Notes under the pieces: model-generated | Seen by the model: only the letters and a program-made list of their open reading frames with translations | What the model was told of the DNA's origin: nothing | The model's database searches: none | Part shown: positions 16,637 through 25,856 of the stretch, piece by piece | Layout: every line of letters starts with the position of its first letter | How positions within the stretch are numbered: position 1 is the stretch's first letter | Translations under genes and position numbers: made by a program | Source: Actinomadura soli | GTDB lineage: Bacteria > Actinomycetota > Actinomycetes > Streptosporangiales > Streptosporangiaceae | Assembly: GCF_005889715.1 (NCBI RefSeq) | Contig: NZ_VCKW01000016.1 | Location: 1 to 56,851, forward strand | DNA length: 56,851 bases | Reading direction: 5' to 3'

Positions 16637-17949
16637 ATGACTGACGGGTGGTCAGGAGCGTTTGATGAGTTCGTGGCTCGGTTCGCGGGCCGGTTCGGGC
16701 GGGTGGAGTCCCGGCGGCGGATGGTGTCCTACCTGCGGGGACTGCTCGGCGAGAGCGAGCGGAAGAACGGCTGGACTTTGGCCGAGGCCGCCGGGGACGT
16801 CGGCCCTCAGGGCATGCAGCGGCTGCTGAACCACTACCTGTGGGATGCCGATGCCGTGCGTGACGACGTCCGTGACGCAGTGGTGGAGCATCTCGGGGAT
16901 CCCGAGCGGGGAATTCTCATTCTCGACGAGACAGGGTTCCTGAAAAAGGGCGTCCGGTCTGCGGGTGTGGCCCGGCAGTACTCTGGAACCGCCGGCCGGA
17001 TCGAGAACTCCCAGATCGGGGTTTTCCTGGCCTATGGATCGGGCAAGGGCCGGGCGCTGATCGACCGCGAACTGTATCTGCCGAAAGACTGGACATCGGA
17101 TCGTGAACGCTGCCGATCGGCCGGCATCGGCGAAGATGTCGAGTTCGCCACAAAACCGGACCTGGGCCTGCGTATGCTCAAACGTGCGGTGGCCTCCGGG
17201 TTGCCGTTCGGCTGGGTGACCGCTGACGAGCTCTACGGGCAGGTGAGTCGCATCCGGCTGTGGCTGGAAGAACATGACATCCCTCACGTCCTGGCGGTCC
17301 CGAAATCGCAGATGGTCATGACCATGGAGTTCTTCGAGCAGGCCAAGGCCCAGGAACTGGTTGGTCAATTACCCGACTCCGCCTGGACGTCTGTGAGCTG
17401 CGGTAACGGTGCTCATGGCCCGCGCGAGTACCACTGGGCCACCGCTGCGATTCGGCCCTGGCGGCGTGCGGGCTGGGACCACTGGCTCCTCGCACGACGC
17501 TGCCTCGCCGACAGCACGGACATCGCGTATTACATCTGCTTCTGCCCGGCCGGGACTTCCCTTGAGGAACTGGTGTCCGTCGCAGGATCCCGCTGGATGG
17601 TCGAGGAATGCTTTCAAACCGCGAAGAACGAGACTGGGCTCGACCACTATCAAGTCCGCAGCTACACAGCTTGGTACCGGCACATAACTCTCTCTATGGC
17701 AGCCCTGGCCTTTCTCGCCGCGCTGCGCGAGAAGGCAAAAAGGGGGGTCTCGACACCGGTAGCGAACGGTCCCTCATACCCGTGACCATGAACGAGGCGC
17801 GGCGACTCTTCAACCGCATCGCCTCTCCGATTCGCCATGCTGTCCAGCACGTCATCGCCTGGTCGCTATGGCGCAGAAGAAGCCAAGCCCGAGCCCTCAT
17901 CAGCCACTACAGATGCAGAGGGTATTACGAAGTGTCGTTGCAGTACTAG
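16637..17949 (+). CDS. DDE transposase, IS701 type, needing a -1 frameshift
   Basis: The first frame (ATG 16637; GTG 16625 possible) runs 382 residues to 17785. It contains the acidic motifs [20 protein letters not shown] and [16 protein letters not shown]. After [11 protein letters not shown] the family-like C-terminus is not in this frame but in the -1 frame: [23 protein letters not shown] through [20 protein letters not shown], to 17949. The switch falls on an A5G6 run at 17737-17747. One -1 shift gives a single product of 437 residues, a normal transposase length, whose TAG stop lies in the target duplication. It may be programmed slippage or an inactivating indel; the sequence alone cannot decide. 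Confidence 0.8.
17925..17945 (-). repeat. Right terminal inverted repeat of the IS
   Basis: Exact complement of the left repeat. It also encodes the last residues of the shifted transposase frame, ending VSLQY. Confidence 0.9.
17946..17949. repeat. Target-site duplication CTAG, right copy
   Basis: This CTAG holds two stop codons: TAG (17947-17949) for the shifted transposase frame on plus, and the reverse-strand TAG of dxs (17946-17948). Confidence 0.85.
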
Positions 17950-19883
17950 TCGCGGTCGGACGTCTCCTGGTCGGACGCGGCGTGCGCGTCGGACTCGGGC
18001 GAGGTGATCCGCGCGATGTGCTCGGTGATGTCACGGGCGAGGGCCTGCGGGGTCAGGCCGATGTCGGCGAGGATCTCGCCGCGGGCGGCGTGGTCGAGGA
18101 ACTCCTGCGGGATGCCGAACGTGCGGATCGGGGCGTCGACGCCCTCGTCGCGCAGCAGCCGGGCGACGGCGTCGCCGACGGCGCCGGTGCGGCCGTTGTC
18201 CTCCGCGACGGCGACGAGCGCGTGCTCGCGGGCGATGCCGGCGAGCGCCGGGTCGAGCGGCTTCACCCACCGGGGGTCGACGACCGTGACGCCGATGCCC
18301 TGCGCGGCGACCAGCTCGGCGGCCTCGACCGCGGGCGTCGCCATCGACCCGGCCGCGACCAGCAGGACGCGGGTGCCGTTGGAGCCGTCGTGGCGGGCGA
18401 GGACGTCCATGTCGCCCGCCTTGCCGACGGCCTCGATGTCGGCGGCGGCGGAGCCCTTCGGGTAGCGGATCGCGGTCGGGCCGTCCGACACGGCGACGCA
18501 TTCGCGCAGCAGCTCGCGCAGCCGGGCCCCGTCGCGCGGGACGGCGATCCGCATGCCGGGGACGAGCTGCAGGATCGACAGGTCCCACATGCCGTTGTGA
18601 CTGGGGCCGTCGTCGCCGGTCACGCCAGAGCGGTCGAGGGCGAACGTGACGGGCTGCCCGTGCAGCGCCGTGTCCATCAGGACCTGGTCGAACGCGCGGT
18701 TGAGGAACGTCGCGTACACCGCCACGACCGGGTGCAGCCCGCCCATCGCGAGCCCGGTGGCGGACGTGACGGCGTGCTGCTCGGCGATGCCGACGTCGAA
18801 GATGCGGTCGGGGAACGCCTCGGCGAACGGCGCGAGCCCGACCGGGTGGAGCATCGCGGCCGTGATGCCGACCACGTCGCGGCGCTCGCGGCCGATCGCG
18901 ACCATCTCCTCGCCGAAGATCTTCGTCCAGGCGGGGCCGCCCGACTTGCGGACGAACTGCCCGGTGGCGGGGTCGAACGCGCCGCCGCCGTGCATGCAGT
19001 CTTCCTCGTCGTTCTCGGCCGGGGCGTAGCCGCGTCCCTTGGTGGTGATGCAGTGCACGATGACGGGACGGCCGAACCCGCGGGCCCGGCGCAGCGCGCG
19101 CTCCACGGCGTCCTCGTCGTGGCCGTCGATCGGGCCGACGTACTTGATGCCGAGGTCCTCGAACATGGCCTGCGGCTGGAGGACGTCCTTGATGCCCTTC
19201 TTGATGCCGTGCAGCGCCTCGTAGGCGACGTTGCCGACGACCGGCGCGCGCGGCACGGTCTTCTTGATGAGGCTGAGCGCGTTCTCGTAGCCCTGGGTGA
19301 CGCGCAGGTCGGCCAGGTGGGAGGCGAGCCCGCCGATCGTCGGCGAGTACGAGCGGCCGTTGTCGTTGACGACGATGATGACGGGACGGTCGGCCCCGGC
19401 GGCGATGTTGTTGAGCGCCTCCCAGCACATGCCGCCCGTCAGCGCGCCGTCGCCGACGACCGCGACCACGGCGCGGTCGTCCTCGCCGCGGAGCTGGAAC
19501 GCCTTGGCGAACCCGTCGGCGTACGACAGGGCGGGCGAGGCGTGCGAGTTCTCGATGATGTCGTGCTCGGACTCGGCGCGGCTCGGGTAGCCCGACAGGC
19601 CGCCGCGCTTGCGCAGCCGCTCGAAGTCGTGCCGCCCGGTCAGCATCTTGTGCACGTACGCCTGGTGGCCCGTGTCGAACAGGAGCTTGTCGTGCGGTGA
19701 GTCGAAGACCCGGTGCAGCGCGATCGTCAGCTCGACCGCGCCGAGGTTCGGGCCGAGGTGGCCGCCGGTCTTGGAGACCGCCTGGACGAGGAACTCGCGG
19801 ATCTCCTCCGCGAGCCGGGGCAGTTGAGCGGCGTCCAGTCGTTTGAGGTCGGCGGGACCTGTGATCGACTCCAGCAGGCTCAC
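17946..19883 (-). CDS. dxs: 1-deoxy-D-xylulose-5-phosphate synthase
   Basis: 645 residues from a GTG with GGAGGAG about nine bases upstream. Thiamine-diphosphate motifs are present: GDGALTGG at residues 144-151 with MCWEALNN, plus the [10 protein letters not shown] histidines near 70-79 and [18 protein letters not shown] in the pyrimidine-binding domain. The enzyme condenses pyruvate and glyceraldehyde 3-phosphate, the first step of the MEP pathway. It is divergent from idi and thus in an isoprenoid neighbourhood, about 18 kb from the hopanoid operon. The IS inserted exactly at its stop codon but left the coding sequence unchanged. Confidence 0.95.
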   Translation of the reverse strand: MSLLESITGPADLKRLDAAQLPRLAEEIREFLVQAVSKTGGHLGPNLGAVELTIALHRVFDSPHDKLLFDTGHQAYVHKMLTGRHDFERLRKRGGLSGYPSRAESEHDIIENSHASPALSYADGFAKAFQLRGEDDRAVVAVVGDGALTGGMCWEALNNIAAGADRPVIIVVNDNGRSYSPTIGGLASHLADLRVTQGYENALSLIKKTVPRAPVVGNVAYEALHGIKKGIKDVLQPQAMFEDLGIKYVGPIDGHDEDAVERALRRARGFGRPVIVHCITTKGRGYAPAENDEEDCMHGGGAFDPATGQFVRKSGGPAWTKIFGEEMVAIGRERRDVVGITAAMLHPVGLAPFAEAFPDRIFDVGIAEQHAVTSATGLAMGGLHPVVAVYATFLNRAFDQVLMDTALHGQPVTFALDRSGVTGDDGPSHNGMWDLSILQLVPGMRIAVPRDGARLRELLRECVAVSDGPTAIRYPKGSAAADIEAVGKAGDMDVLARHDGSNGTRVLLVAAGSMATPAVEAAELVAAQGIGVTVVDPRWVKPLDPALAGIAREHALVAVAEDNGRTGAVGDAVARLLRDEGVDAPIRTFGIPQEFLDHAARGEILADIGLTPQALARDITEHIARITSPESDAHAASDQETSDRD

Positions 19884-20033
19884 TCGTGTCAACTCCTCCG
19901 TGGGGGATCGGGTCTCCCCTGGCTCGGGCCGTTCCGAGTTTAATCCCGGTTCGCCCGCGACGCGCCGGAGGCCGGCTGCCCCCGGGGTGTGAAACGGCTG
20001 ACCCCGGCGGCGCGCATGGGGTAGGACTGGAGC

Positions 20034-20612
20034 ATGGGCGTCGAAGAGATTGTGCTGCTCAACGCGGACGACGAGGCCGTCGGAACGGCTCCGAAGGGCG
20101 CGAGCCACCATAGGGACACGCCGTACCACCTGGCCTTTTCCTGCTACGTGGTGGACACGGAGGGTCGCGTCCTGATCACTCAGCGCGCCCTCGGCAAGCG
20201 GACGTTCCCGGGCGTGTGGACGGGAAGCTGCTGCGGTCACCCCGGTCCGGGCGAGAAGCTGCGCGACGCCGTGCTCCGGCGGCTGCGCGACGAGCTGGGC
20301 ATTCCGGACGCGGAGCTCATGTCCGTCCTCCCCCGGTTCCAGTACCGGGCCGTCGCGGCGGACGGGACCGTCGAGAACGAGCGCTGCCCGGTCGTGCGCG
20401 CGACCGTCCCGGCGAACAGGACAGTCCACCGCAATCCCGACGAGGTCGAGCGGGCGGAATGGTGGACGTGGGACCAGTGCCTGGAGCTGACCGGTCGGCC
20501 CGAGTCGTCGCCGTGGTACCGCCTCCAGCTCGCCGAGCTCGCGCCTCTCGGCGCGCCCCTGGACTGGCCGGACGCGGGCCCCGGCGACCTGCCGCCCGCC
20601 ATCGCCTGGTAG
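20034..20612 (+). CDS. idi: Isopentenyl-diphosphate delta-isomerase, type 1
   Basis: 192 residues. It is a Nudix-fold protein with catalytic Cys67 in the GSCCGHP motif, HLAFSCYVV metal-site residues and the catalytic Glu pair in ENE (114-116), matching the numbering known for the E. coli enzyme. The Nudix-like helix reads [14 protein letters not shown]. It interconverts IPP and DMAPP, which supply farnesyl diphosphate for the hopanoid genes. It is divergent from dxs with a 150-base gap that could carry both promoters. Confidence 0.95.
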   Translation: MGVEEIVLLNADDEAVGTAPKGASHHRDTPYHLAFSCYVVDTEGRVLITQRALGKRTFPGVWTGSCCGHPGPGEKLRDAVLRRLRDELGIPDAELMSVLPRFQYRAVAADGTVENERCPVVRATVPANRTVHRNPDEVERAEWWTWDQCLELTGRPESSPWYRLQLAELAPLGAPLDWPDAGPGDLPPAIAW

Positions 20613-20627
20613 CTCCCGCGCCTCCCG

Positions 20628-20644
20628 CGCTCCATGGCGGAGCG
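20628..20644 (+). terminator. Short hairpin after idi
   Basis: CGCTCC (20628-20633) and GGAGCG (20639-20644) around ATGGC, about fifteen bases after the idi stop and before the sugar-transport operon. Only six pairs, so weak. Confidence 0.35.
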
Positions 20645-20746
20645 TGGCGCTCGCATCACCGCTAGATCACTTTTCCGTCCCCGGTGTTGACCCGCGCGGG
20701 CGTCCGAACGGACGCTTGCTTTTCCGGGGAACGGAGGAATCGGACG

Positions 20747-22051
20747 ATGCGACGACGTGCTCCCAGGAACCGCCGGGCGGTCTTCGCGGCCGTGGCGATG
20801 GCCGGCGCGCTGGCCCTGACGGCCTGCGGCGCGAACGAGGACGAGGGCTCGAACGACAAGTCCCAGGTCGAGGTCTTCTCCTGGTGGACCGGTCCGGGCG
20901 AGGCCGACGGGCTGAAGGCCATGCAGGCCGACTTCGAGAAGAAGAACCCGGGCACCAAGTTCGTCAACGCGGCCATCGCGGGCGGGTCGGGCACGCAGGC
21001 GAAGGCCGTACTGGCGAGCCGGCTGCAGAACCGCAAGCCGCCGGACTCGTTCCAGGGCCACGCGGGCGCGGAGCTGCTCGACTACATCAAGGCCGGGCAG
21101 ATCGAGCCGCTGGACGACTTCTACCAGCAGAACAACCTGACGTCGGTGTATCCGCAGCAGCTCATCGACCAGATCACCTACCAGGGCAAGATCTACTCGG
21201 TGCCGGTGAACATCCACCGGTCCAACGTCCTCTGGTACAACCCGGGCATCCTCAAGGACGCCGGGATCTCCGCGCCGCCGGCGTCGATCGCGGAGTTCAT
21301 CACCGCGCTGAAGGCCGTCAAGGAGAAGACGAAGAAGGTCCCGCTGTCGCTCGGCGCGCAGTGGACGGCCGACCACCTGCTGGAGAACGTCCTGCTCGGC
21401 GATCTCGGCACCGACGCCTACAACGCGCTGTGGAAGCCGGGCGCCGACTGGAGCACCCCGGCCGTCACCAAGGCGCTGAACGACTTCGCCGAGATCATGA
21501 GGTACACGACGCTGGAGGCCGCGTCCACGGACTGGCAGGGCGCCGCGAAGGCCGTCGTGGACGGCAAGGCCGCATTCAACATCATGGGCGACTGGGCGTA
21601 CGGCTACTTCGTCGGAAGCGCGCCGAACGGCCTCGGCAAGAAGCTCGACACCGATTTCAAATATGCGGCCGCGCCGGGTACCGAGGGCACTTACATGTGG
21701 CTGTCGGACAGCTTCACCCTCCCCAAGAGCGCGCCGCACCGGGCCGGGGCCCTCGCGTGGCTGAAGGAGGTGTCCAGCAAGGAGGGGCAGGACCTGTTCA
21801 ACCCGAAGAAGGGCTCCATCCCCGCCCGCAAGGACGCCGACAAGAGCCTCTACACGGGCTACCTGAAGGACGCGTTCGAACAGTGGAACAGCCCGAACAT
21901 CAAGCTGGCGGGCTCGTTCTGGCACGGCGTGAACGCCAACAACAAATGGCACACCGACATCGACACCGCGGTGGGTCTCTTCCTCCAGAACAAGGACGCG
22001 GCCAAACTGCAGCAGGCACTGGTGAGCGCGGCCAAGAACAGCGGCCTGTGA
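20747..22051 (+). CDS. Extracellular sugar-binding lipoprotein of an ABC importer
   Basis: 434 residues from ATG 20747 with GGAGGA upstream. A lipoprotein signal ends LALTAC at Cys27. The mature part resembles family-1 solute-binding proteins (EVFSWWTGPGEADGLKAMQADFEKKNPG; NIMGDWAYGYF; TYMWLSDSFTLPKSAPH). It would capture a sugar or oligosaccharide outside the cell and deliver it to the two permeases immediately downstream. The gap to the first permease is only four bases. Substrate cannot be told from sequence alone; relatives bind glucose, mannose or disaccharides. Confidence 0.88.
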   Translation: MRRRAPRNRRAVFAAVAMAGALALTACGANEDEGSNDKSQVEVFSWWTGPGEADGLKAMQADFEKKNPGTKFVNAAIAGGSGTQAKAVLASRLQNRKPPDSFQGHAGAELLDYIKAGQIEPLDDFYQQNNLTSVYPQQLIDQITYQGKIYSVPVNIHRSNVLWYNPGILKDAGISAPPASIAEFITALKAVKEKTKKVPLSLGAQWTADHLLENVLLGDLGTDAYNALWKPGADWSTPAVTKALNDFAEIMRYTTLEAASTDWQGAAKAVVDGKAAFNIMGDWAYGYFVGSAPNGLGKKLDTDFKYAAAPGTEGTYMWLSDSFTLPKSAPHRAGALAWLKEVSSKEGQDLFNPKKGSIPARKDADKSLYTGYLKDAFEQWNSPNIKLAGSFWHGVNANNKWHTDIDTAVGLFLQNKDAAKLQQALVSAAKNSGL

Positions 22052-22055
22052 ACCG

Positions 22056-22949
22056 GTGAAGTTCCGCCGTAGCAGGAAGTGGCTGCCCGGTCTGCTGCTG
22101 CTCTCGCCGTCCATCGTCGCGATCGGCCTGTTCGTCTACGGGCTCATCTTCTGGAACACGCGGGTCGCGCTGAGCGGAAAGCACGACGAGGTCAGCGAGT
22201 ACGGGTTCGACAAGGGGAAGAACTTCGTCGACCTGTGGGACCAGCCGAGCTGGCCGGGCGCCGTCCAGAACGCCCTGGTGTTCACGGCCGTGTTCGTCGT
22301 CGGCGCCCTGGTGCTCGGCGCGTTCCTTGCGTTCCTGATGGACAAGGGGATCCGCGGCGAGGCGTCGTTCCGCGTCATCTACCTGTTCCCGATGGCGGTG
22401 TCGTTCATCGCCAGCGGCGTGGTGTGGCGCTGGCTGATGAACCCGGCGCCGCCGGAGCGCGCGGTCGGGTTCAACCAGCTGTTCGACAAGCTCCACCTGG
22501 GGGCGCTGGCGAACAGCTGGTGGCAGGACCCGACCTGGGGCATGGCGGCGATGGCCCTCCCCGCCATCTGGCAGATGTCCGGATATGTCATGGCTTTGTA
22601 TCTGGCGGGCTTCCGAAGTGTGCCGGAGGAGCTGCGGGAGGCGGCGCGGGTGGACGGCGCGTCCGAGTGGAAGGTGTACCGGTACGTCGTGTTCCCGCAG
22701 CTCCGCCCGATCACGCTGTCCGCACTGATCATCCTCGGGCACATCTCGCTCAAGGTGTTCGACCTGATCATGGCGATCGCGGGCAAGCAGATCGTCACCT
22801 ATGTCCCGGCCGTCGCCACCTTCGTCGAGATCTTCGACCGGCACGACCCGGCCAACGGCGCCACGATCGCCACGTACCTGCTGGTGGCGGTCGCCGTCCT
22901 GGTGATCCCCTACCTGGTGTGGTCGGTGCGCGGGGAGCGGTCCCGGTGA
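22056..22949 (+). CDS. Sugar ABC transporter permease 1 (MalF-like)
   Basis: 297 residues from a GTG four bases after the binding-protein stop. About six membrane segments are visible, starting LPGLLLLSPSIVAIGLFVYGLIF. The EAA loop that contacts the ATPase reads EELREAARVDGASEWKVYRYVVFP. It would form a heterodimer with the next gene's product. Its TGA overlaps the GTG of that gene (GTGA). Confidence 0.9.
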   Translation: MKFRRSRKWLPGLLLLSPSIVAIGLFVYGLIFWNTRVALSGKHDEVSEYGFDKGKNFVDLWDQPSWPGAVQNALVFTAVFVVGALVLGAFLAFLMDKGIRGEASFRVIYLFPMAVSFIASGVVWRWLMNPAPPERAVGFNQLFDKLHLGALANSWWQDPTWGMAAMALPAIWQMSGYVMALYLAGFRSVPEELREAARVDGASEWKVYRYVVFPQLRPITLSALIILGHISLKVFDLIMAIAGKQIVTYVPAVATFVEIFDRHDPANGATIATYLLVAVAVLVIPYLVWSVRGERSR

Positions 22950-23788
22950 CCGCCCCGGTGCCCACCGCGGGCCGTCCCGTGCAGGCGGTGAAGCTGGCCG
23001 TCCTGCTCGCCTTCGTCCTGCTGTTCCTGATCCCCGTCTACGTCCTCGTCGTCACGAGCTTCAAGCCGCTGGACGAGGCGGACCCGAGCAGCGCGTGGAG
23101 CCTGCCGCGCCACTGGAGCACGTCCGGCTGGAGCGCGGCGTGGGACGAGCTGCGCCCCGGCCTGGAGAACAGCGTCAAGATCGCCGTCTCGGGTTCGCTG
23201 ATCTCCGCCGTGCTCGGCTCGCTGAACGGCTACGTCCTGTCGAAATGGCGGTTCCCCGGCTCCGACGTGGTCTTCACGCTGTTCCTGTTCGGCATGTTCA
23301 TCCCCTACCAGGCGGTGATGATCCCGCTGGCCGGGCTGCTCACGGACATGGAGCTGTCCGGGACGATCCGCGGCCTGATCCTGGCCCACGTCGTGTACGG
23401 CATCCCGATCTGCACGCTCATCTTCCGGAACTATTACGTCACCGTCCCCGACGAGCTGATCGAGGCGGCCCGCGTGGACGGCGCCGGAATGCTCCGCACC
23501 TACTGGTCCATCATGCTGCCCGTCTCCGGCCCGGCCTTCGCGGTCACGCTGATCTGGCAGTTCACCTCGATGTGGAACGACTTCCTTTTCGCCGTCTTCC
23601 TGGGCGCGCCCGACAGCTGGCCGGTCACGGTGATGCTGAACAACACGGCGGGTTCGGGGGCGGTGGCCGTCCAGTACAACCAGCAGATGGCCTCGGCGCT
23701 GCTGGCGTCGCTGCCGACCGTCCTCGTCTACCTGCTTCTCGGACGGTTCTTCATGCGCGGCCTAATGGCGGGAGCACTGAAGGGATGA
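22946..23788 (+). CDS. Sugar ABC transporter permease 2 (MalG-like)
   Basis: 280 residues from a GTG overlapping the previous stop. About six membrane segments are visible, with the MalG-type EAA loop DELIEAARVDGAGMLRTYWSIMLP and a C-terminal FMRGLMAGALKG. The operon ends here without an ATPase gene. In actinomycetes such importers commonly share a genome-encoded MsiK-type ATPase; that this one does so is inferred. Confidence 0.9.
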   Translation: MTAPVPTAGRPVQAVKLAVLLAFVLLFLIPVYVLVVTSFKPLDEADPSSAWSLPRHWSTSGWSAAWDELRPGLENSVKIAVSGSLISAVLGSLNGYVLSKWRFPGSDVVFTLFLFGMFIPYQAVMIPLAGLLTDMELSGTIRGLILAHVVYGIPICTLIFRNYYVTVPDELIEAARVDGAGMLRTYWSIMLPVSGPAFAVTLIWQFTSMWNDFLFAVFLGAPDSWPVTVMLNNTAGSGAVAVQYNQQMASALLASLPTVLVYLLLGRFFMRGLMAGALKG

Positions 23789-23860
23789 GCCACTCCCGAC
23801 CGTCAACCTGGCAACAACCTCACGCGTCACATGGATGACCAGAGGAAATCGGATGGGAAT

Positions 23861-23878
23861 CGATCGGCTTTCCGATCG
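23861..23878 (+). terminator. Hairpin after the sugar importer operon
   Basis: CGATCGG (23861-23867), CTTT loop, CCGATCG (23872-23878), about 70 bases after the last permease stop. Seven perfect pairs; moderate terminator candidate. The rest of the gap 23789-24035 shows no gene. Confidence 0.4.
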
Positions 23879-24035
23879 CCCCATACCAGGACGGCGACCC
23901 GCTCGCCTCGTCCATTGGCAATTCCGCCGGGATGCGCCTAACCTCTCGGGCATCACTGCGCGGTGCGCCGGCGTCTCGCCGGGCCTCGGGGGATCCCGTG
24001 GCGGTGAAGGGACGGGAGAACATGGAGGAGACCGC

Positions 24036-24476
24036 GTGCAGGCGATCAGTGTTCAGCAGCCCTGGGCCTTCACGATCGCGCGCGGCGGCAAGACCGTCTC
24101 GAACCAGGGCCTGCCGACCGCCTACCGAGGCCCGCTGCTGATCCACGCCTCGATGCGCGTCGACCTGAAGGCCTGCGACTCCCCGCTCATCCAGGCCGCC
24201 GGCTGGGACCCCCGCGACCCCCTCGCCACCATCGGCGCCGTCATCGCGATGGCCGACCTCGACGAGGTCTGCTCGGCCACCGTCACGGGCGGCTCCTGCG
24301 ACTGCGGCCCCTGGTCGGAGCCGGGGACGCACCACTGGCGCCTCGCGGGCGTCCGGGCCCTCCCCCGCCCGATCGTGGCCCTGGGCCGGCCGGGCCTCTG
24401 GGAGCCGAAGCCCACCCTCATCCAGACGGTCACCACCATGGTCACCACGGCGGCCGCTCTCGACCCCACGTCCTGA
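24036..24476 (+). CDS. ASCH-domain protein
   Basis: 146 residues from a GTG with GGAGGAG five bases upstream; a longer open frame upstream lacks such a site and looks non-coding. The N-terminus VQAISVQQPWAFTIARGGKTVSNQ, then YRGPLLIHAS and IGAVIAMADLDEV, fit the ASCH (PUA-like) fold. A CDCGPW segment adds two cysteines. ASCH proteins are thought to bind RNA or modified nucleotides; no specific role is known here. It converges on mug with only four bases between the stops. Confidence 0.75.
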   Translation: MQAISVQQPWAFTIARGGKTVSNQGLPTAYRGPLLIHASMRVDLKACDSPLIQAAGWDPRDPLATIGAVIAMADLDEVCSATVTGGSCDCGPWSEPGTHHWRLAGVRALPRPIVALGRPGLWEPKPTLIQTVTTMVTTAAALDPTS

Positions 24477-24480
24477 GCCC

Positions 24481-25044
24481 TCACGTCGCCCTGAGCGCTT
24501 CGGCGGCCTCACGCAGGCGGGCGAATTCGGCGACGATCCGGTCAAGCGGCCACGAGGCGTTCAGCCCGCTCGGATTGGGCAGGACCCACACCTTCGCGGC
24601 ACCGAACCCATCGTCCTGCGGACCGATCTGAGCCCGCGGCCGCCCAAAAGCGGTGCGATAAGCGGTGACCCCGGCGACAGCGAGGTAGGACGGCCGGTAA
24701 CGCTCGACGAGCTCGGCAAGCCGCCGTCCGCCCTCCCGAAGCTCGACATCGCTCAACTCGTCGGCACGAGCCGTCGTCCGATGCGCCAGATTGGTGATCC
24801 CGAGCCCATAGGAGGGCAGAAGCCCCTGCTCGGACGGATCCAGAAGCCGATCGGTGAACCCCGACCGATACAGCGCGGGCCAGAACCGGTTCCCAGGCCG
24901 CGCGAAGTGAAAACCGGTCGCCCCGGAGTAGAGCCCAGGGTTGATACCGCTGAAAAGCACTCGCAACGACCCGCCGTCCGCAGGCAGAACGTCAGCGATG
25001 ACCCGATCGCGAGCAGCCTCCAGCTCACCCTTCGTAGGACGCAT
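24481..25044 (-). CDS. mug: G/U mismatch-specific DNA glycosylase
   Basis: 187 residues from ATG 25044 (a GTG codon lies immediately before). Family motifs are GINPG at 33-37, containing the catalytic Asn of the Mug/TDG branch, and the late NPSGLNASWP that probes the DNA strand. The enzyme removes uracil or thymine and alkylated bases opposite guanine. It is relevant in a GC-rich genome exposed to cytosine deamination. Length is normal for Mug (about 170 residues). Confidence 0.9.
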   Translation of the reverse strand: MRPTKGELEAARDRVIADVLPADGGSLRVLFSGINPGLYSGATGFHFARPGNRFWPALYRSGFTDRLLDPSEQGLLPSYGLGITNLAHRTTARADELSDVELREGGRRLAELVERYRPSYLAVAGVTAYRTAFGRPRAQIGPQDDGFGAAKVWVLPNPSGLNASWPLDRIVAEFARLREAAEALRAT

Positions 25045-25207
25045 CACCCCAGATTACGGACGACCACCGTCATCAGCAGGCCCACCACCGCGCATCCACC
25101 GAGCTCCGCTCCATACAGTCATCGGATCGCTACTCTAGGTCGTGAACGTCGGGCGGGTAATGTTGTCCCCACATCGATCTGTCGTGCCATCCGATGGGAG
25201 CAGGGCC

Positions 25208-25834
25208 GTGAGCGTCGCGCATGACCATGGCGGTTTTGGTCCGTACACAGCCGAAGATCTGCACGCCCGAGAGGACGAAGGCCGAGGCCTTGAACTCGAG
25301 GACGGGTGGCTGATCGAGATGTCTCCAAGCGCGCCCCACAACTGGGTGGCCATGCAGCTCGGGGAGCTGCTGAAGACGGCCGGGGCAGAAGCCGACGTGT
25401 TCGTCGCCGTCGGCGGCGAATGGGAGATCAGCACTCCGGCCGGTATCCGGAAGCCCGATCTCTTCATGGTGCCGAAGGGTGTGGCGCACGCCTCGATCGT
25501 GAACCGCAGTCCGGTCATCATCCCCGGCGGTGAGCTGCTTCTGGTCGTCGAGGTCATATCACCGGGCGGTGCGAGCGAACGCACCGACCGCGTACGGAAG
25601 CTCCGGGAATACGCCGTGCTCGGCATCCCCCAATACTGGATGGTCGAGTTCACGCCTCGGCCCAGGGTGCACGTCTTCACGCTCGGCGGCGATGATCCCG
25701 CGTGTCCGCCCGCAGGGGCCTCCGGTTACCGCCTGGACCGCACGATCGAAGGCGGGCAGCCCGTCGACGCGAAGATCGAGGCGGCCAGGCCGTTCACGGT
25801 CCGGTTCGACCCACGGAAGCTCATCGAGTTCTAG
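25208..25834 (+). CDS. Uma2-family (DUF820) putative nuclease
   Basis: 208 residues from a GTG preceded by GGGAGCAGG; the frame is open upstream to 25142 without a better site. The Uma2 fold is suggested by LELEDGWLIEMSPSAPHNWVAM, then the PD-(D/E)XK-like acidic pair in IRKPDLFMVPK and LLLVVEVISPGGASERTD with a following Lys (RKLREYAVLGIPQYWMVE). Such genes are abundant in actinomycetes and cyanobacteria; their biological role is not settled. Fold assignment is good, function uncertain. Confidence 0.8.
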   Translation: MSVAHDHGGFGPYTAEDLHAREDEGRGLELEDGWLIEMSPSAPHNWVAMQLGELLKTAGAEADVFVAVGGEWEISTPAGIRKPDLFMVPKGVAHASIVNRSPVIIPGGELLLVVEVISPGGASERTDRVRKLREYAVLGIPQYWMVEFTPRPRVHVFTLGGDDPACPPAGASGYRLDRTIEGGQPVDAKIEAARPFTVRFDPRKLIEF

Positions 25835-25856
25835 ATCAGGTTGCGGGCGATGAGGG

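Larger units (their letters stand above)
16574..17945 (+). mobile_element. IS701-type insertion sequence
   Basis: The element is 1372 bp. Its ends are perfect 21-bp inverted repeats (16574-16594, starting TACTGCAACGACACTTCG, and 17925-17945). It is flanked by CTAG duplications. It carries one DDE transposase gene whose motifs and size fit IS701. The perfect ends and target duplication argue for recent insertion. Family assignment rests on transposase appearance and target signature and was not checked against a database. Confidence 0.88.

Noticed and set aside
17946..20429. Longer dxs reading frame extending upstream through idi
   Set aside because: The extension overlaps idi on the opposite strand and lacks Dxs similarity; the GTG at 19883 has a good ribosome site and matches the family start.
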